NCBI GenBank assembly: GCA_964387645.1
Contig: CAYLYM010000103.1
Location: 1 to 14,087, forward strand
Reading direction: 5' to 3'
DNA length: 14,087 nucleotides
Origin: CAYLYM01 sp964387645
Lineage (GTDB): Bacteria; Calditrichota; Calditrichia; RBG-13-44-9
Shown piece after piece: positions 6,982 to 13,842 of this stretch. The position numbers and the translations under genes were made by a program. Every line of letters begins with the position of its first letter. The stretch's first letter is position 1. The notes below the pieces were generated by a model. That model saw only the letters and a program-made list of their open reading frames with translations. It searched no databases and had not been told where the DNA came from.

Positions 6982-7854
6982 TTAATCAAGTCTTTTGTAA
7001 AAATAAACAGTTCGTAAATATAAATCTAATGGAGGTAGATAACCCTCGAAAAGGTTACGCAAAAAGTCGGTAGTTTTCCCGTAAAATGTTTTGGGAACAT
7101 AGATAATATCGAAAGGCTCAACAAAAACATTCTGGCTAACAGTCTTTAACGGATTATCCATATCCAGGTTAAAGCGGCTTACATAAAAGTACCCATCTTT
7201 TTGCTTGCGAATGAGAAACACTGAACTTTGCTTAGCACCAGGGGCATAACCACCGGCTGTCGCGATTGCTTGAAGTAAAGTCATATTTTTAGCATACGGA
7301 TAATTTCCAGGATTTTTAACAACACCCAAAACATAAAAATTCATTCCACCAAATTCTCTGACAAATACTGTAATTTCCGGTTTTTTTAAAATCTTACGGT
7401 AAGTTTTTTCGATAATCTTTTTTACTTCTGTCGGGGTTTTACCGATTACAAAAAGCTCACCCACTTTTTGTAATGTTATCCTTCCATCAGGCCTTACTCG
7501 AACGGTTTCATTAAATTGTGGATTATTAAAAAACTTTACTTCGAGTAGGTCGTTGTAACCAATTTCATATTCAGGAACGACTTCGGGATCAGAAGAAAAA
7601 TTTGCTTGATAAGCAAAACGTAAGCTCTGAACCATATTTCCTTCTTTTGCAGTAAACTGTGCATGGGAACACCCGGAAAAAAGGAGAAAAAATAGTAAAA
7701 ATACAATAATACAATAATTTTTTATTCTTGTAAAAACTGGGTGGAGAGGTGGAACCTTGAAAGGGAAATTTACCTGTATAACAACTGTCAGAATGGCTCG
7801 AAAGCGGAAAGTAAAATATGAATTTTTACAAAAATTCAAATTATTAGAAAACAT
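6982..7854 (-). CDS. Wza-like polysaccharide export lipoprotein (Poly_export + SLBB)
   Basis: A 290-aa predicted outer-membrane lipoprotein forming the export channel for the polymer. A hydrophobic segment at about 47-60 ends in the lipobox FSGC with Cys62. The polysaccharide-export domain covers about 94-168 (EYEIGYNDLLEVKFFNNP, then VRVRPDGRITLQKVGELFV). An SLBB segment follows at about 172-222 (FYVLGVVKNPGNYPY, LLQAIATAGGYAPGA). The C-terminal 'LPPLDLYLRTVYFYKRLD' may be an amphipathic outer-membrane helix, as in Wza. ATG at 7854 has GGGAAG eight bases upstream, but it places about 45 residues ahead of the signal-peptide core, which is long for a lipoprotein; no later ATG, GTG or well-placed TTG offers a better start. 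First gene of the EPS operon, with a candidate promoter at 7935-7964. Confidence 0.87.
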   Translation of the reverse strand: MFSNNLNFCKNSYFTFRFRAILTVVIQVNFPFKVPPLHPVFTRIKNYCIIVFLLFFLLFSGCSHAQFTAKEGNMVQSLRFAYQANFSSDPEVVPEYEIGYNDLLEVKFFNNPQFNETVRVRPDGRITLQKVGELFVIGKTPTEVKKIIEKTYRKILKKPEITVFVREFGGMNFYVLGVVKNPGNYPYAKNMTLLQAIATAGGYAPGAKQSSVFLIRKQKDGYFYVSRFNLDMDNPLKTVSQNVFVEPFDIIYVPKTFYGKTTDFLRNLFEGYLPPLDLYLRTVYFYKRLD

Positions 7855-7871
7855 AATTCTATCTTCCCTGA
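7855..7871 (-). promoter_or_regulatory. Ribosome-binding leader of the wza-like gene
   Basis: TCAGGGAAGATAGAA followed by TT and the ATG; GGGAAG has a normal spacing of eight bases. It is 15/15 identical to the leader of the deacetylase gene (2935-2949). Confidence 0.5.
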
Positions 7872-7934
7872 TAAAACTTGAATCCCTTTAAACAAAAAGA
7901 CAAGTTAAAATTAGTAGTAATTTTAAATTTATAT

Positions 7935-7964
7935 ATGATACTAATCACAAGAATTAAAAATCAA
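7935..7964 (-). promoter_or_regulatory. Candidate sigma70-type promoter of the EPS operon
   Basis: On the minus strand, -35 TTGATT (7964-7959), an 18-base spacer and -10 TATCAT (7940-7935), about 80 bases before the wza-like start. The predicted leader contains an AACTTG/CAAGTT inverted repeat (plus-strand 7875-7880 and 7901-7906). The element lies between the dgt remnant and the EPS genes, the only sizeable upstream gap. AT-richness makes chance matches likely. Confidence 0.35.
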
Positions 7965-7972
7965 TTTATCCA

Positions 7973-8027
7973 TCAAGAAAGATTAAAAGATGAATTCTTT
8001 TCTTGAGAATTGATAAAATGTTCTCAA
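7973..8027. repeat. Two overlapping inverted repeats upstream of the EPS promoter
   Basis: TCAAGAAA (7973-7980) pairs with TTTCTTGA (7999-8006). TTGAGAA (8003-8009) pairs with TTCTCAA (8021-8027). The arms overlap at 8003-8006, so the two hairpins would exclude each other. No T-run follows on either strand, which argues against an intrinsic terminator. Their place just upstream of the candidate promoter would suit an operator, but that is inference. Confidence 0.35.
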
Positions 8028-8086
8028 AAAGATTTACTTTTTCAGCAAATTAAAAATGTCGCTGAATATTTGAAAGAATTAAAGCT

Positions 8087-9348
8087 TTATAACAAATCCA
8101 CAATTGAACCAAAATCGGGATCGAAAAGCCTGCGTAGGTTCGGATGGCAAAACCATCTGTCATTCCAGCGATCTGGTCACAGATCAATCTTACTTTCCAC
8201 GAAGGATTATCTTCATGCCGAATAATTTTATCAACATCAATGGATAAGATCCGGAAAGATTTATCGTTATTGTGGATGTAAATGATTTTTAAAGCATTGA
8301 AGAGTCTTTCAATAAGAAAATCCCATTTAAAATCGAGCTGATGGAGCTGCGGTGTACGAAAAATGAGTTCCAATGCTATTTTTTTATAAAATATTTATTC
8401 CTTTTTAATATCAATATATATTTTAAAAGAAAATCGATAGCGATTGGTTAATCCGCTTATAAAATTATCAACTTAAACTAATTCTGTTGCGTGAATAAAA
8501 TTACCAATCTTTCTTGCAAAAGTTCTTTCAACTCGATTTTCTCATATTGTCCGATTTAGCTCGAGCAATAAATTTTCTTCTTGTTTATTCAAGTCCTGTT
8601 TACTAGCCAATTTTTCTAATTTCCCCTGAGTAATAAATCCGGCATGGATACCATCTACAATATCATTTAATAAGTAGGCAATGTCGTCCGCCCAATCAAT
8701 TATCTAACATTCAATGCTTCTAAATTGATTACGTTGTTCTGCATCTGGTAACTTTTCTTTAAAATTCTGATGTGAAAAAATAAAAAATAAATATTTTTCC
8801 TGATGATCATAAATGAAGTGATTTTGTGGATTTTTTAACTCGGAAAAGACAACTTTGTATTTCAATATACCATCCATTAAAGCCCGTGAAGGATCCATCC
8901 CCCTATGTTTTCCTCCTTCTGAATATATAATCTCTGTTAACATTCTCAAAGTTTGAGCATTTCCTTCAAAACCACCATATTCTTGCATCAAACGGTTTAA
9001 TGTGCGCTCACCTGAATGGCCGAAAGGCGGATGACCGATATCATGTGCCAGACATATCACTTCAACAAGGTCCGGATCAATATAAAAATTATTCGGAAGA
9101 GGTTCTTTTTGTCATAAATAGTTACAAATTGACCTGCCAATTTGGGCCGCTTCGATCGAATGGGTTAAACGGGTGCGGTAAAAGTCATATTGCCCGGATA
9201 GAAAAACCTGCGTCTTCGACTACAAACGACACAAAGCCGAGATGTGAATGATACAGTCGCGCTCTCTCTGGAAAACAGTTCGGTAATCCTGGAGAATTTT
9301 TCCCTCTAACAGTTCAAGATCGAAATCATTATAAAACTGATTATTCAT
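8087..9348 (-). pseudogene. dgt: dNTP triphosphohydrolase (dGTPase-like HD protein), broken by six in-frame stops and one frameshift
   Basis: Reading the minus strand from ATG 9348 gives a nearly complete dGTPase of about 420 residues: YRTVFQRERD, KTQVFLSGQYDF, YRTRLTHSIEAAQIGRSI, AHDIGHPPFGHSGERTLN (the HD metal site), YGGFEGNAQTLRMLTE, RSIEC*IIDWADDIAYL, ICDQIAGMTDGFA. In-frame stops lie at 9220-9222 (TAG), 9112-9114 (TGA), 8704-8706 (TAG), 8542-8544 (TGA), 8473-8475 (TAA) and 8395-8397 (TAA). One base is missing near 8132-8136; restoring it yields RTYRRLFDPDFGSIVDLL and a stop at 8087-8089. Two of the TAGs fall where relatives have Gln (RLQ.KTQVF, SIECQ). The intact gene hydrolyses dNTPs to nucleosides and triphosphate. 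The remaining open pieces (8050-8373 and 8704-9060) are fragments, not genes. It lies 83 bp after the carboxypeptidase gene on the same strand. Confidence 0.93.
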
Positions 9349-9431
9349 TTCCCAACCTATGAACTCTTCCTGATTTTTTAAACGATTATGATAATCTTAT
9401 GTCATTGATTAGCATCGGAATCGATTTGTCT

Positions 9432-11243
9432 TTAATTCATTTTTACAGATTCTTTCTGCAACCGAACTGGTAACTTGATTGAACTCATCAATCTGCCCAC
9501 AGGATAGACATTTCTCTTCTTATCACGATAAGGTGAGTGCTGGTAAAAGTAGTCTAATCGCATTCGTGGCGATGCAGTAAAGACAGAATCAGAAGAGAGT
9601 TTTTGTTCAAAGTCCTTTCGTAAATCAGGATATTTCTTTAACATTTTTTCGGCCAATGCTTCCAAAACATATTTCTCAGCATATTCTTTTCTCTCAAAAA
9701 TTGCGTCCCAGAATCCCCAGGAAATAAACGAATCGGGCGCTTTTGGTTCAAGTAAATGCACAATCACGCGGTTAGTCCTTTGATTCAGGAAAATAACTGC
9801 ATCACCTTCTCGATAATTACGATATTCCTCAATCTGTTCCAGATCGAATTGAACTCTATGGCGTCCCTCATAGGGCTGCGGCGCCCACCGAACATTTTTG
9901 AACCGATAAGAATTAACCTGAAGAGTAGTATCCTTGGTCAATCTATGAATCTTTACACCATGCAGACGCAAACGATCAATTTGTATTTGCCATTCTTGTG
10001 GAACAAGATAAGCAAAAGGAACTAGAACAGAATCTGTAACAACAACTTTATTAAAATAAGGCAGCCGATAGGTTCTGGGTCTATCAGAATGGTAAATAAT
10101 CCGTTCGGAACCAGAAATTTTACTGGACACTTTTTCGAATTCTACACCTAAGAAATCCACCAAGACACTATCTTCAAAAGAAGTACGCAAGCGTATCGGG
10201 AGATATTCACCGATCAAATTATCGGCAGTTAGCCGATCAGATTCAAAATTTACATTTCTGATTTCGTCTTTATACTGATTAGCTAATTTCAAAATGTTTT
10301 TAAGTAAATGATAAGTAGCCGTCACACGCGTTTTATAATTTTTCAACATATGCGTTTCGATGAGATAAAAAAGCCGATTTTGAACTACACCATAACCAGT
10401 AGAATAACGTGGGCTATAAGTGCTCGCCATTAAACCACTCTCGGGATTACTCCATTCCCGGAATTGAACGTAAAAATTCATGAGTATACCATCTTGATTC
10501 ATTGCCCGGTTAAGAAAAGGTTCGACCAACCGTGAACTGAAGCACCGCAACGGCTTAGCTACGTTGGCCTGAGTTTCAATTCCGTAGGTAATAACATATT
10601 GGTAATCGGCACCGTCAGTTACATGGCAATCCACTAACAAATCGGGTATCCATTGATTAAAGAGGCGTAGCCAGGCCTGCATCTCGGGTGTATCGGCTTT
10701 TAAAAAATCCCTGTTCAAATTTAGATTTTGGGCAGTTACCCGCCAACCCATCTCTTCCGGGCCATTTTGGTTGACCCGATTGTAGGGTCCAAATCGCTCA
10801 TGCCCATCCACATTGAATATAGGAATAAAAAGTAAAGTGACATTATCCAGTAAATGAGTGGCTTTTTTATGTATGACGATGTCGCGAATTAACATTAGCC
10901 CCGCATCTTTACCATCGATTTCACCAGCATGGATCCCAGCCTGGATTAGAAGGACAATTTTTCCTGATGCTCGTGTAGACTCTGGGGAAAAACAACCGTC
11001 TTTGTCTACAATCAACAATGGTAAGTTTCTGTTTTGAGCCGATTTGCCAAAATATGTCAATTGCACCCAGGAAGAACTTTCTGCTAATCTCTGGCAAAAA
11101 TTTATTGTTTCTCTATAGCGTGGAGTTCTTTTATAGCCAGACTTTTCATAATAAGTTTGCCATTGATCAGAGCCTGCTCCCCAAAAATACTGAAAACCTA
11201 AAATTATAAAAACAAAAGATTTCATTAAAAATTTTATTTTCAT
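9432..11243 (-). CDS. Secreted M14-family zinc carboxypeptidase
   Basis: A 603-aa exported metallopeptidase. The N-terminus (KIKFLMKSFVFIILGFQYF) is a signal peptide, with cleavage expected near residues 20-25. The M14 zinc site is GIHAGEIDG with H105 and E108, and the third ligand is H207 in VDCHVTDG. NLNRDF (175-180) supplies the substrate-binding Asn-Arg pair, and IETH puts the catalytic Glu at about 296. The M14 domain covers about 35-325. The C-terminal 275 residues form a further, probably beta-rich region that I cannot assign, as in other large M14 proteins of this kind. It would cleave C-terminal residues from peptides outside the cytoplasm. ATG at 11243 has GGAGAAAG upstream; an internal ATG at residue 7 is a weaker alternative. 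First gene of a unit whose second member, dgt, is dead. Confidence 0.9.
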   Translation of the reverse strand: MKIKFLMKSFVFIILGFQYFWGAGSDQWQTYYEKSGYKRTPRYRETINFCQRLAESSSWVQLTYFGKSAQNRNLPLLIVDKDGCFSPESTRASGKIVLLIQAGIHAGEIDGKDAGLMLIRDIVIHKKATHLLDNVTLLFIPIFNVDGHERFGPYNRVNQNGPEEMGWRVTAQNLNLNRDFLKADTPEMQAWLRLFNQWIPDLLVDCHVTDGADYQYVITYGIETQANVAKPLRCFSSRLVEPFLNRAMNQDGILMNFYVQFREWSNPESGLMASTYSPRYSTGYGVVQNRLFYLIETHMLKNYKTRVTATYHLLKNILKLANQYKDEIRNVNFESDRLTADNLIGEYLPIRLRTSFEDSVLVDFLGVEFEKVSSKISGSERIIYHSDRPRTYRLPYFNKVVVTDSVLVPFAYLVPQEWQIQIDRLRLHGVKIHRLTKDTTLQVNSYRFKNVRWAPQPYEGRHRVQFDLEQIEEYRNYREGDAVIFLNQRTNRVIVHLLEPKAPDSFISWGFWDAIFERKEYAEKYVLEALAEKMLKKYPDLRKDFEQKLSSDSVFTASPRMRLDYFYQHSPYRDKKRNVYPVGRLMSSIKLPVRLQKESVKMN

Positions 11244-11330
11244 CTTTTCTTTCTCCGTAGTCTCTTTGTAATCACGGTACCCCCTTTAAAACAAACTCTA
11301 TTTCTTAATAATATACAGTTTAAGATTAAA

Positions 11331-11359
11331 ATTATAAAATTTTCAGATTCAGAAATCAA
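11331..11359 (-). promoter_or_regulatory. Promoter of the M14 carboxypeptidase / dgt unit
   Basis: On the minus strand, -35 TTGATT (11359-11354), a 17-base spacer and a perfect -10 TATAAT (11336-11331), about 90 bases before the carboxypeptidase ATG. It is divergent from the tRNA-Arg promoter. Confidence 0.6.
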
Positions 11360-11415
11360 TTTGAAAAGATGAGAATAAGGCAAAAATTATTTAATTTTTA
11401 CAATACAAATTCTAT

Positions 11416-11444
11416 TTGTTTTAAAAAATTTTGTTTTATAAATT
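11416..11444 (+). promoter_or_regulatory. Promoter of tRNA-Arg
   Basis: -35 TTGTTT (11416-11421), a 17-base spacer and -10 TAAATT (11439-11444), ending 16 bases before the mature tRNA 5' end. The overlapping TATAAA (11437-11442) is an alternative -10. Position relative to the tRNA supports it. Confidence 0.5.
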
Positions 11445-11460
11445 CGCATGCATTTTAAAT

Positions 11461-11532
11461 GCCCCCGTAGCTCAGTGGATAGAGCAGTGGCCTCCGGAGC
11501 CATGTGCGCAGGTTCGATTCCTGCCGGGGGTA
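11461..11532 (+). tRNA. tRNA-Arg (anticodon CCG)
   Basis: A complete cloverleaf can be drawn. Acceptor GCCCCCG pairs with CGGGGGT, with G1 wobbling to T72. The D-arm is GCTC/GAGC and the anticodon stem is GTGGC/GCCAT around the loop CTCCGGA, giving anticodon CCG, which reads CGG arginine codons. The T-arm is GCAGG/CCTGC with loop TTCGATT, and the discriminator is A. The 3' CCA is not encoded (CGACC follows), so it is added enzymatically. No other tRNA is adjacent. Confidence 0.95.
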
Positions 11533-11598
11533 CGACCTTGAAGAAATTTATTAGAATGAAATTAACACAAAAAAGTGATAAGGATACAAGATTTTCAT

Positions 11599-11627
11599 TT
11601 GACTTAAAAAAAAGAATTTACTAAATT
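11599..11627 (+). promoter_or_regulatory. Promoter of rpsT
   Basis: -35 TTGACT (11599-11604), a 17-base spacer and -10 TAAATT (11622-11627), 42 bases before the rpsT ATG. It lies in the 136-bp gap after tRNA-Arg, so rpsT need not depend on tRNA read-through. Confidence 0.55.
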
Positions 11628-11668
11628 TTTTTGAAATAAAACTAAACTGAGGAAGGAAGAGAAAATAT

Positions 11669-11923
11669 ATGGCGCATCATAAGTCAGCAATTAAAAGAAT
11701 TAAGATCGCTCAGCGGAACCGTATGCGGAATCGATATTACAAATCTACAATGAAAACATTTATTAAAGCTGTTTTATCTGCTTCGGATAAAGAAGAAGCA
11801 TTGGGAAAATATAATAAAGCCGCTTCATTATTAGACAAAATGGTTAATAAAGGAATTATTCACAGAAACACTGCGGCTAATAAAAAATCGCGGTTAATGA
11901 AATATATTAATTCCTTGAATTAG
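11669..11923 (+). CDS. rpsT: 30S ribosomal protein S20
   Basis: An 84-aa, very basic protein, full length for bacterial S20. The N-terminus MAHHKSAIKRIKIAQRNRMR is the family signature (usually MANIKSAKKR..); helices follow, with KAVLSASDKEEAL and the conserved C-terminal block around GIIHRNTAANKKSRL. S20 binds 16S rRNA near the bottom of the 30S body and is a primary assembly protein. The ATG has a strong ribosome binding site (GAGGAAGGAAGAG). It is monocistronic here: its own promoter at 11599-11627 and a strong intrinsic terminator at 11948-11997, with mrp convergent beyond. Confidence 0.98.
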   Translation: MAHHKSAIKRIKIAQRNRMRNRYYKSTMKTFIKAVLSASDKEEALGKYNKAASLLDKMVNKGIIHRNTAANKKSRLMKYINSLN

Positions 11924-11947
11924 GCTTAATTTTCCCTCCTCAACCCG

Positions 11948-11997
11948 AAAGAAGCCGCACGAAATGACTCCTCCCCGGCGTGCGGCTTCTTTTTTTT
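11948..11997 (+). terminator. Intrinsic terminator of rpsT
   Basis: A perfect 14-bp stem, AAAGAAGCCGCACG (11948-11961) with CGTGCGGCTTCTTT (11979-11992), a 17-base loop, and a T-run continuing to 11997. It lies 25 bp after the rpsT stop. There is no matching T-run on the minus strand, so it acts mainly in the plus direction. Confidence 0.93.
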
Positions 11998-12055
11998 ATA
12001 AAAAATAAAACCTCAACTCCCGGATAATATTCCAAAAACGATTTTTGCAAATCTG

Positions 12056-12081
12056 TTGATTCTATTTAAAAATGGAATCAA
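12056..12081. repeat. Near-palindrome at the 3' end of mrp; left copy of a 16-bp inverted repeat flanking mrp
   Basis: TTGATTC (12056-12062) pairs with GAATCAA (12075-12081) through a mostly symmetric AT core. The first 16 bases (12056-12071) are the exact reverse complement of 13190-13205, upstream of mrp. It starts within a few bases of the mrp stop codon. It may help end mrp transcription, although no T-run directly follows on the minus strand. Confidence 0.4.
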
Positions 12082-12082
12082 T

Positions 12083-13156
12083 TTATGATTGTATATCTAA
12101 CGTACCGCTATCTATTAAAATAGAGGCAATATTCAGAAACGCTTTTGCAGAAAAACTTTCCGAATTCTTAGCCACTATTGGTAAGCCTTCATCTCCGGCC
12201 TGAGTAACTTCAGGCTCTATGGGTATTTGCCCCAGTAAAGGTACACCCAATTCTTTTGCCGTTTTGACACCACCATTACCGCCAAAAATATATTCTTTAT
12301 GCCCACACTTTGGACAAATGTAGTAACTCATATTTTCTACAATCCCTAAAACCTTGGTATTTACCTTTTGAAACATTTTAAGTCCACGTCGTGCATCAAT
12401 CAAAGAAACTTCCTGAGGAGTAGTAACAATGATCGCCCCATTTATAGGGGTTTTCTGGACAAGGGTTAATTGAGCATCACCAGTTCCTGGCGGCAGATCA
12501 ATTACCAAAATATCCAGATCCCCCCAAACCACGTCCCGGAGAAACTGCTCGACAGCTTTCATCACCAGTGGACCCCTCCAGATTAACGGCGCATCGCTAT
12601 CCACCAGAAAACCCATGGACATCATTTTAATCCCAAATTTTTCCAGTGGAATAATTTTTTGTTCAGAGGTCACCATGGGTCGCTCATCAATCCCCATCAT
12701 TATATGTATGCTGGGACCGTAAATATCACTGTCCATCAATCCAATTTTTAGTCCCTTTTGGGCTAAGGCAATGGCAAGATTCGTACTCACAGTAGATTTA
12801 CCAACACCACCTTTGCCGGAAGCTACAGCAACAATGCTTCTTACACCAGAAACCGGTTCTCGTCCTGCCCATGGATCGCTTGCCTGACCGGGGCGTTCGG
12901 CTTGGATTTTAAGCGTTTCTTCATTGATCCTTATATGATAATTTGAGAACCTCTTACTTAACAGCTCCTCGGTCGCCAATCGGATTGCCTGCTTTGTTTG
13001 CTCATTACTGGTGGTAAATTTCAACTTTACAGTAATTTCCGATCCTTCAATTTCAATATCTTTAACCACACCAAATGATACAATATCTCTGGTAAAACCG
13101 GGATAGTTTATTTTTGATAATACTTCTTTTATTTGATCTACAGTTATCTTTTCCAT
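12083..13156 (-). CDS. mrp: Mrp/ApbC-family P-loop Fe-S cluster carrier ATPase
   Basis: A 357-aa protein of usual length for bacterial Mrp with an N-terminal MIP18/DUF59 domain (about 1-80; MEKITVDQIKEVLSKINYPG). The deviant Walker A is SGKGGVGKST (113-122), the Walker A'-like motif is DSDIYGPS (142-149) and Walker B is ILVIDLPPGTGD (216-227). The Fe-S ligand pair is C281-P-K-C284 in CPKCGH. It carries and transfers [4Fe-4S] clusters to apoproteins in the cytoplasm. All key residues are present. ATG at 13156 has AAAGGA upstream, and a candidate promoter lies just before it. It is convergent with rpsT and separate from the EPS genes, so it is ordinary housekeeping content here. Confidence 0.95.
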   Translation of the reverse strand: MEKITVDQIKEVLSKINYPGFTRDIVSFGVVKDIEIEGSEITVKLKFTTSNEQTKQAIRLATEELLSKRFSNYHIRINEETLKIQAERPGQASDPWAGREPVSGVRSIVAVASGKGGVGKSTVSTNLAIALAQKGLKIGLMDSDIYGPSIHIMMGIDERPMVTSEQKIIPLEKFGIKMMSMGFLVDSDAPLIWRGPLVMKAVEQFLRDVVWGDLDILVIDLPPGTGDAQLTLVQKTPINGAIIVTTPQEVSLIDARRGLKMFQKVNTKVLGIVENMSYYICPKCGHKEYIFGGNGGVKTAKELGVPLLGQIPIEPEVTQAGDEGLPIVAKNSESFSAKAFLNIASILIDSGTLDIQS

Positions 13157-13176
13157 GAATTTTTCCTTTCTATAGC

Positions 13177-13205
13177 AAATTAAATCTCATTTTAAATAGA
13201 ATCAA
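13177..13205 (-). promoter_or_regulatory. Candidate promoter of mrp, overlapping the right copy of the flanking inverted repeat
   Basis: On the minus strand, -35 TTGATT (13205-13200), a 17-base spacer and -10 TAATTT (13182-13177), giving a leader of about 15 bases before the ribosome binding site and ATG. The 16-bp repeat at 13190-13205 covers the -35 and part of the spacer. Confidence 0.45.
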
Positions 13206-13277
13206 AATTATGGATTTTCACCTTCAATATCATTAATAAAATATTTTTGCAAAATCTGAGTTAATTAATCTGATGTC

Positions 13278-13300
13278 GAATTCACATTAAACATGAATTC
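13278..13300. repeat. Inverted repeat in the vanZ-mrp gap
   Basis: GAATTCA (13278-13284) pairs with TGAATTC (13294-13300) across a nine-base loop. It lies between the VanZ-family gene and mrp, with no T-run on either side. No function is assigned; it may be an operator or chance in AT-rich sequence. Confidence 0.3.
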
Positions 13301-13434
13301 ATTTGAGAAGTATGTGCTTCTTATTTAGAATAAAATTTAGTTCCACATTTCTATGATAGACTTAAATTAAAATAGGTATTTAATAATCGACACAAATTGC
13401 TTTCAAGCGACTCAAAATCATAGCTAAATTTTTA

Positions 13435-13842
13435 TTAATTGGAAGATTTATTCCTTTTAAAATAATTTATAAGAAATTTAAAGAATATGGCACCAGCTAA
13501 AACACCCAAAACATCAGCAACAAAATCCAAGAAATCCATTTCCCTACCAGGAACAAAACCTTGATGTATTTCATCTGTCAATCCGTAGAGAGATCCAAAG
13601 AAGACAGTAAATAGTAAATAATTCAACTTAATTCTGGGAAATTTATCCTGTTTAAAAAGTGCAAGCGCTAATAACAAACCATATAAAGCATAATAAAAAA
13701 AATGATACAGTTTGTCTTCAAATTGTATTCCAAGATCAGGGGTAGGAATGTCCGGGATTGAAGAAAGAACGAAAGTTAAAATCATCCAAACCAATGCCGG
13801 AAGTTGATAGAGAAATCTCAGTTTCATAATCATCCTTTTCAT
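13435..13842 (-). CDS. VanZ-family membrane protein
   Basis: A 135-aa protein with about four hydrophobic segments. VanZ-family marks are present: the first helix ending in LSSIPDIPTP, 'FEDKLYHFFYYALYGLLLAL' after it, and the conserved GLTDEIHQGFVPGREMDFLDFVADVLG in the third loop and fourth helix. VanZ was named for teicoplanin resistance, but most members, like this one, are outside any resistance cluster and of unknown biochemical role in the inner membrane. The first ATG (13842) is chosen because CAGGAG lies nine bases upstream; ATGs at codons 4 and 6 are alternatives. Its ATG directly abuts the stop codon of the preceding gene, so the two are probably translationally coupled. Confidence 0.88.
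   Translation of the reverse strand: MKRMIMKLRFLYQLPALVWMILTFVLSSIPDIPTPDLGIQFEDKLYHFFYYALYGLLLALALFKQDKFPRIKLNYLLFTVFFGSLYGLTDEIHQGFVPGREMDFLDFVADVLGVLAGAIFFKFLINYFKRNKSSN

Noticed and set aside
8050..8373. Separate 107-codon minus-strand gene
   Set aside because: It is the C-terminal fragment of the broken dgt (ICDQIAGMTDGFA) and then runs past the frameshift into the wrong frame.
8704..9060. Separate 118-codon HD-domain gene
   Set aside because: It is the middle of the dgt pseudogene between two nonsense codons. The frame continues on both sides with family-conserved sequence.
9000..9251. Plus-strand open frame of 83 codons
   Set aside because: Antisense shadow of the dgt remnant, with no domain.
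8087..9348. Stop-codon recoding (read-through) of the dgt frame
   Set aside because: TAG, TGA and TAA all occur in frame and there is also a 1-base deletion near 8132-8136. Neighbouring genes use stops normally, so decay is simpler.
9756..10025. Plus-strand frame of 89 codons inside the carboxypeptidase gene
   Set aside because: Antisense shadow of a well-supported M14 gene.
13306..13322. Short hairpin AGAAG/CTTCT as a terminator for the VanZ gene
   Set aside because: Five-base stem with no T-run on the minus strand.
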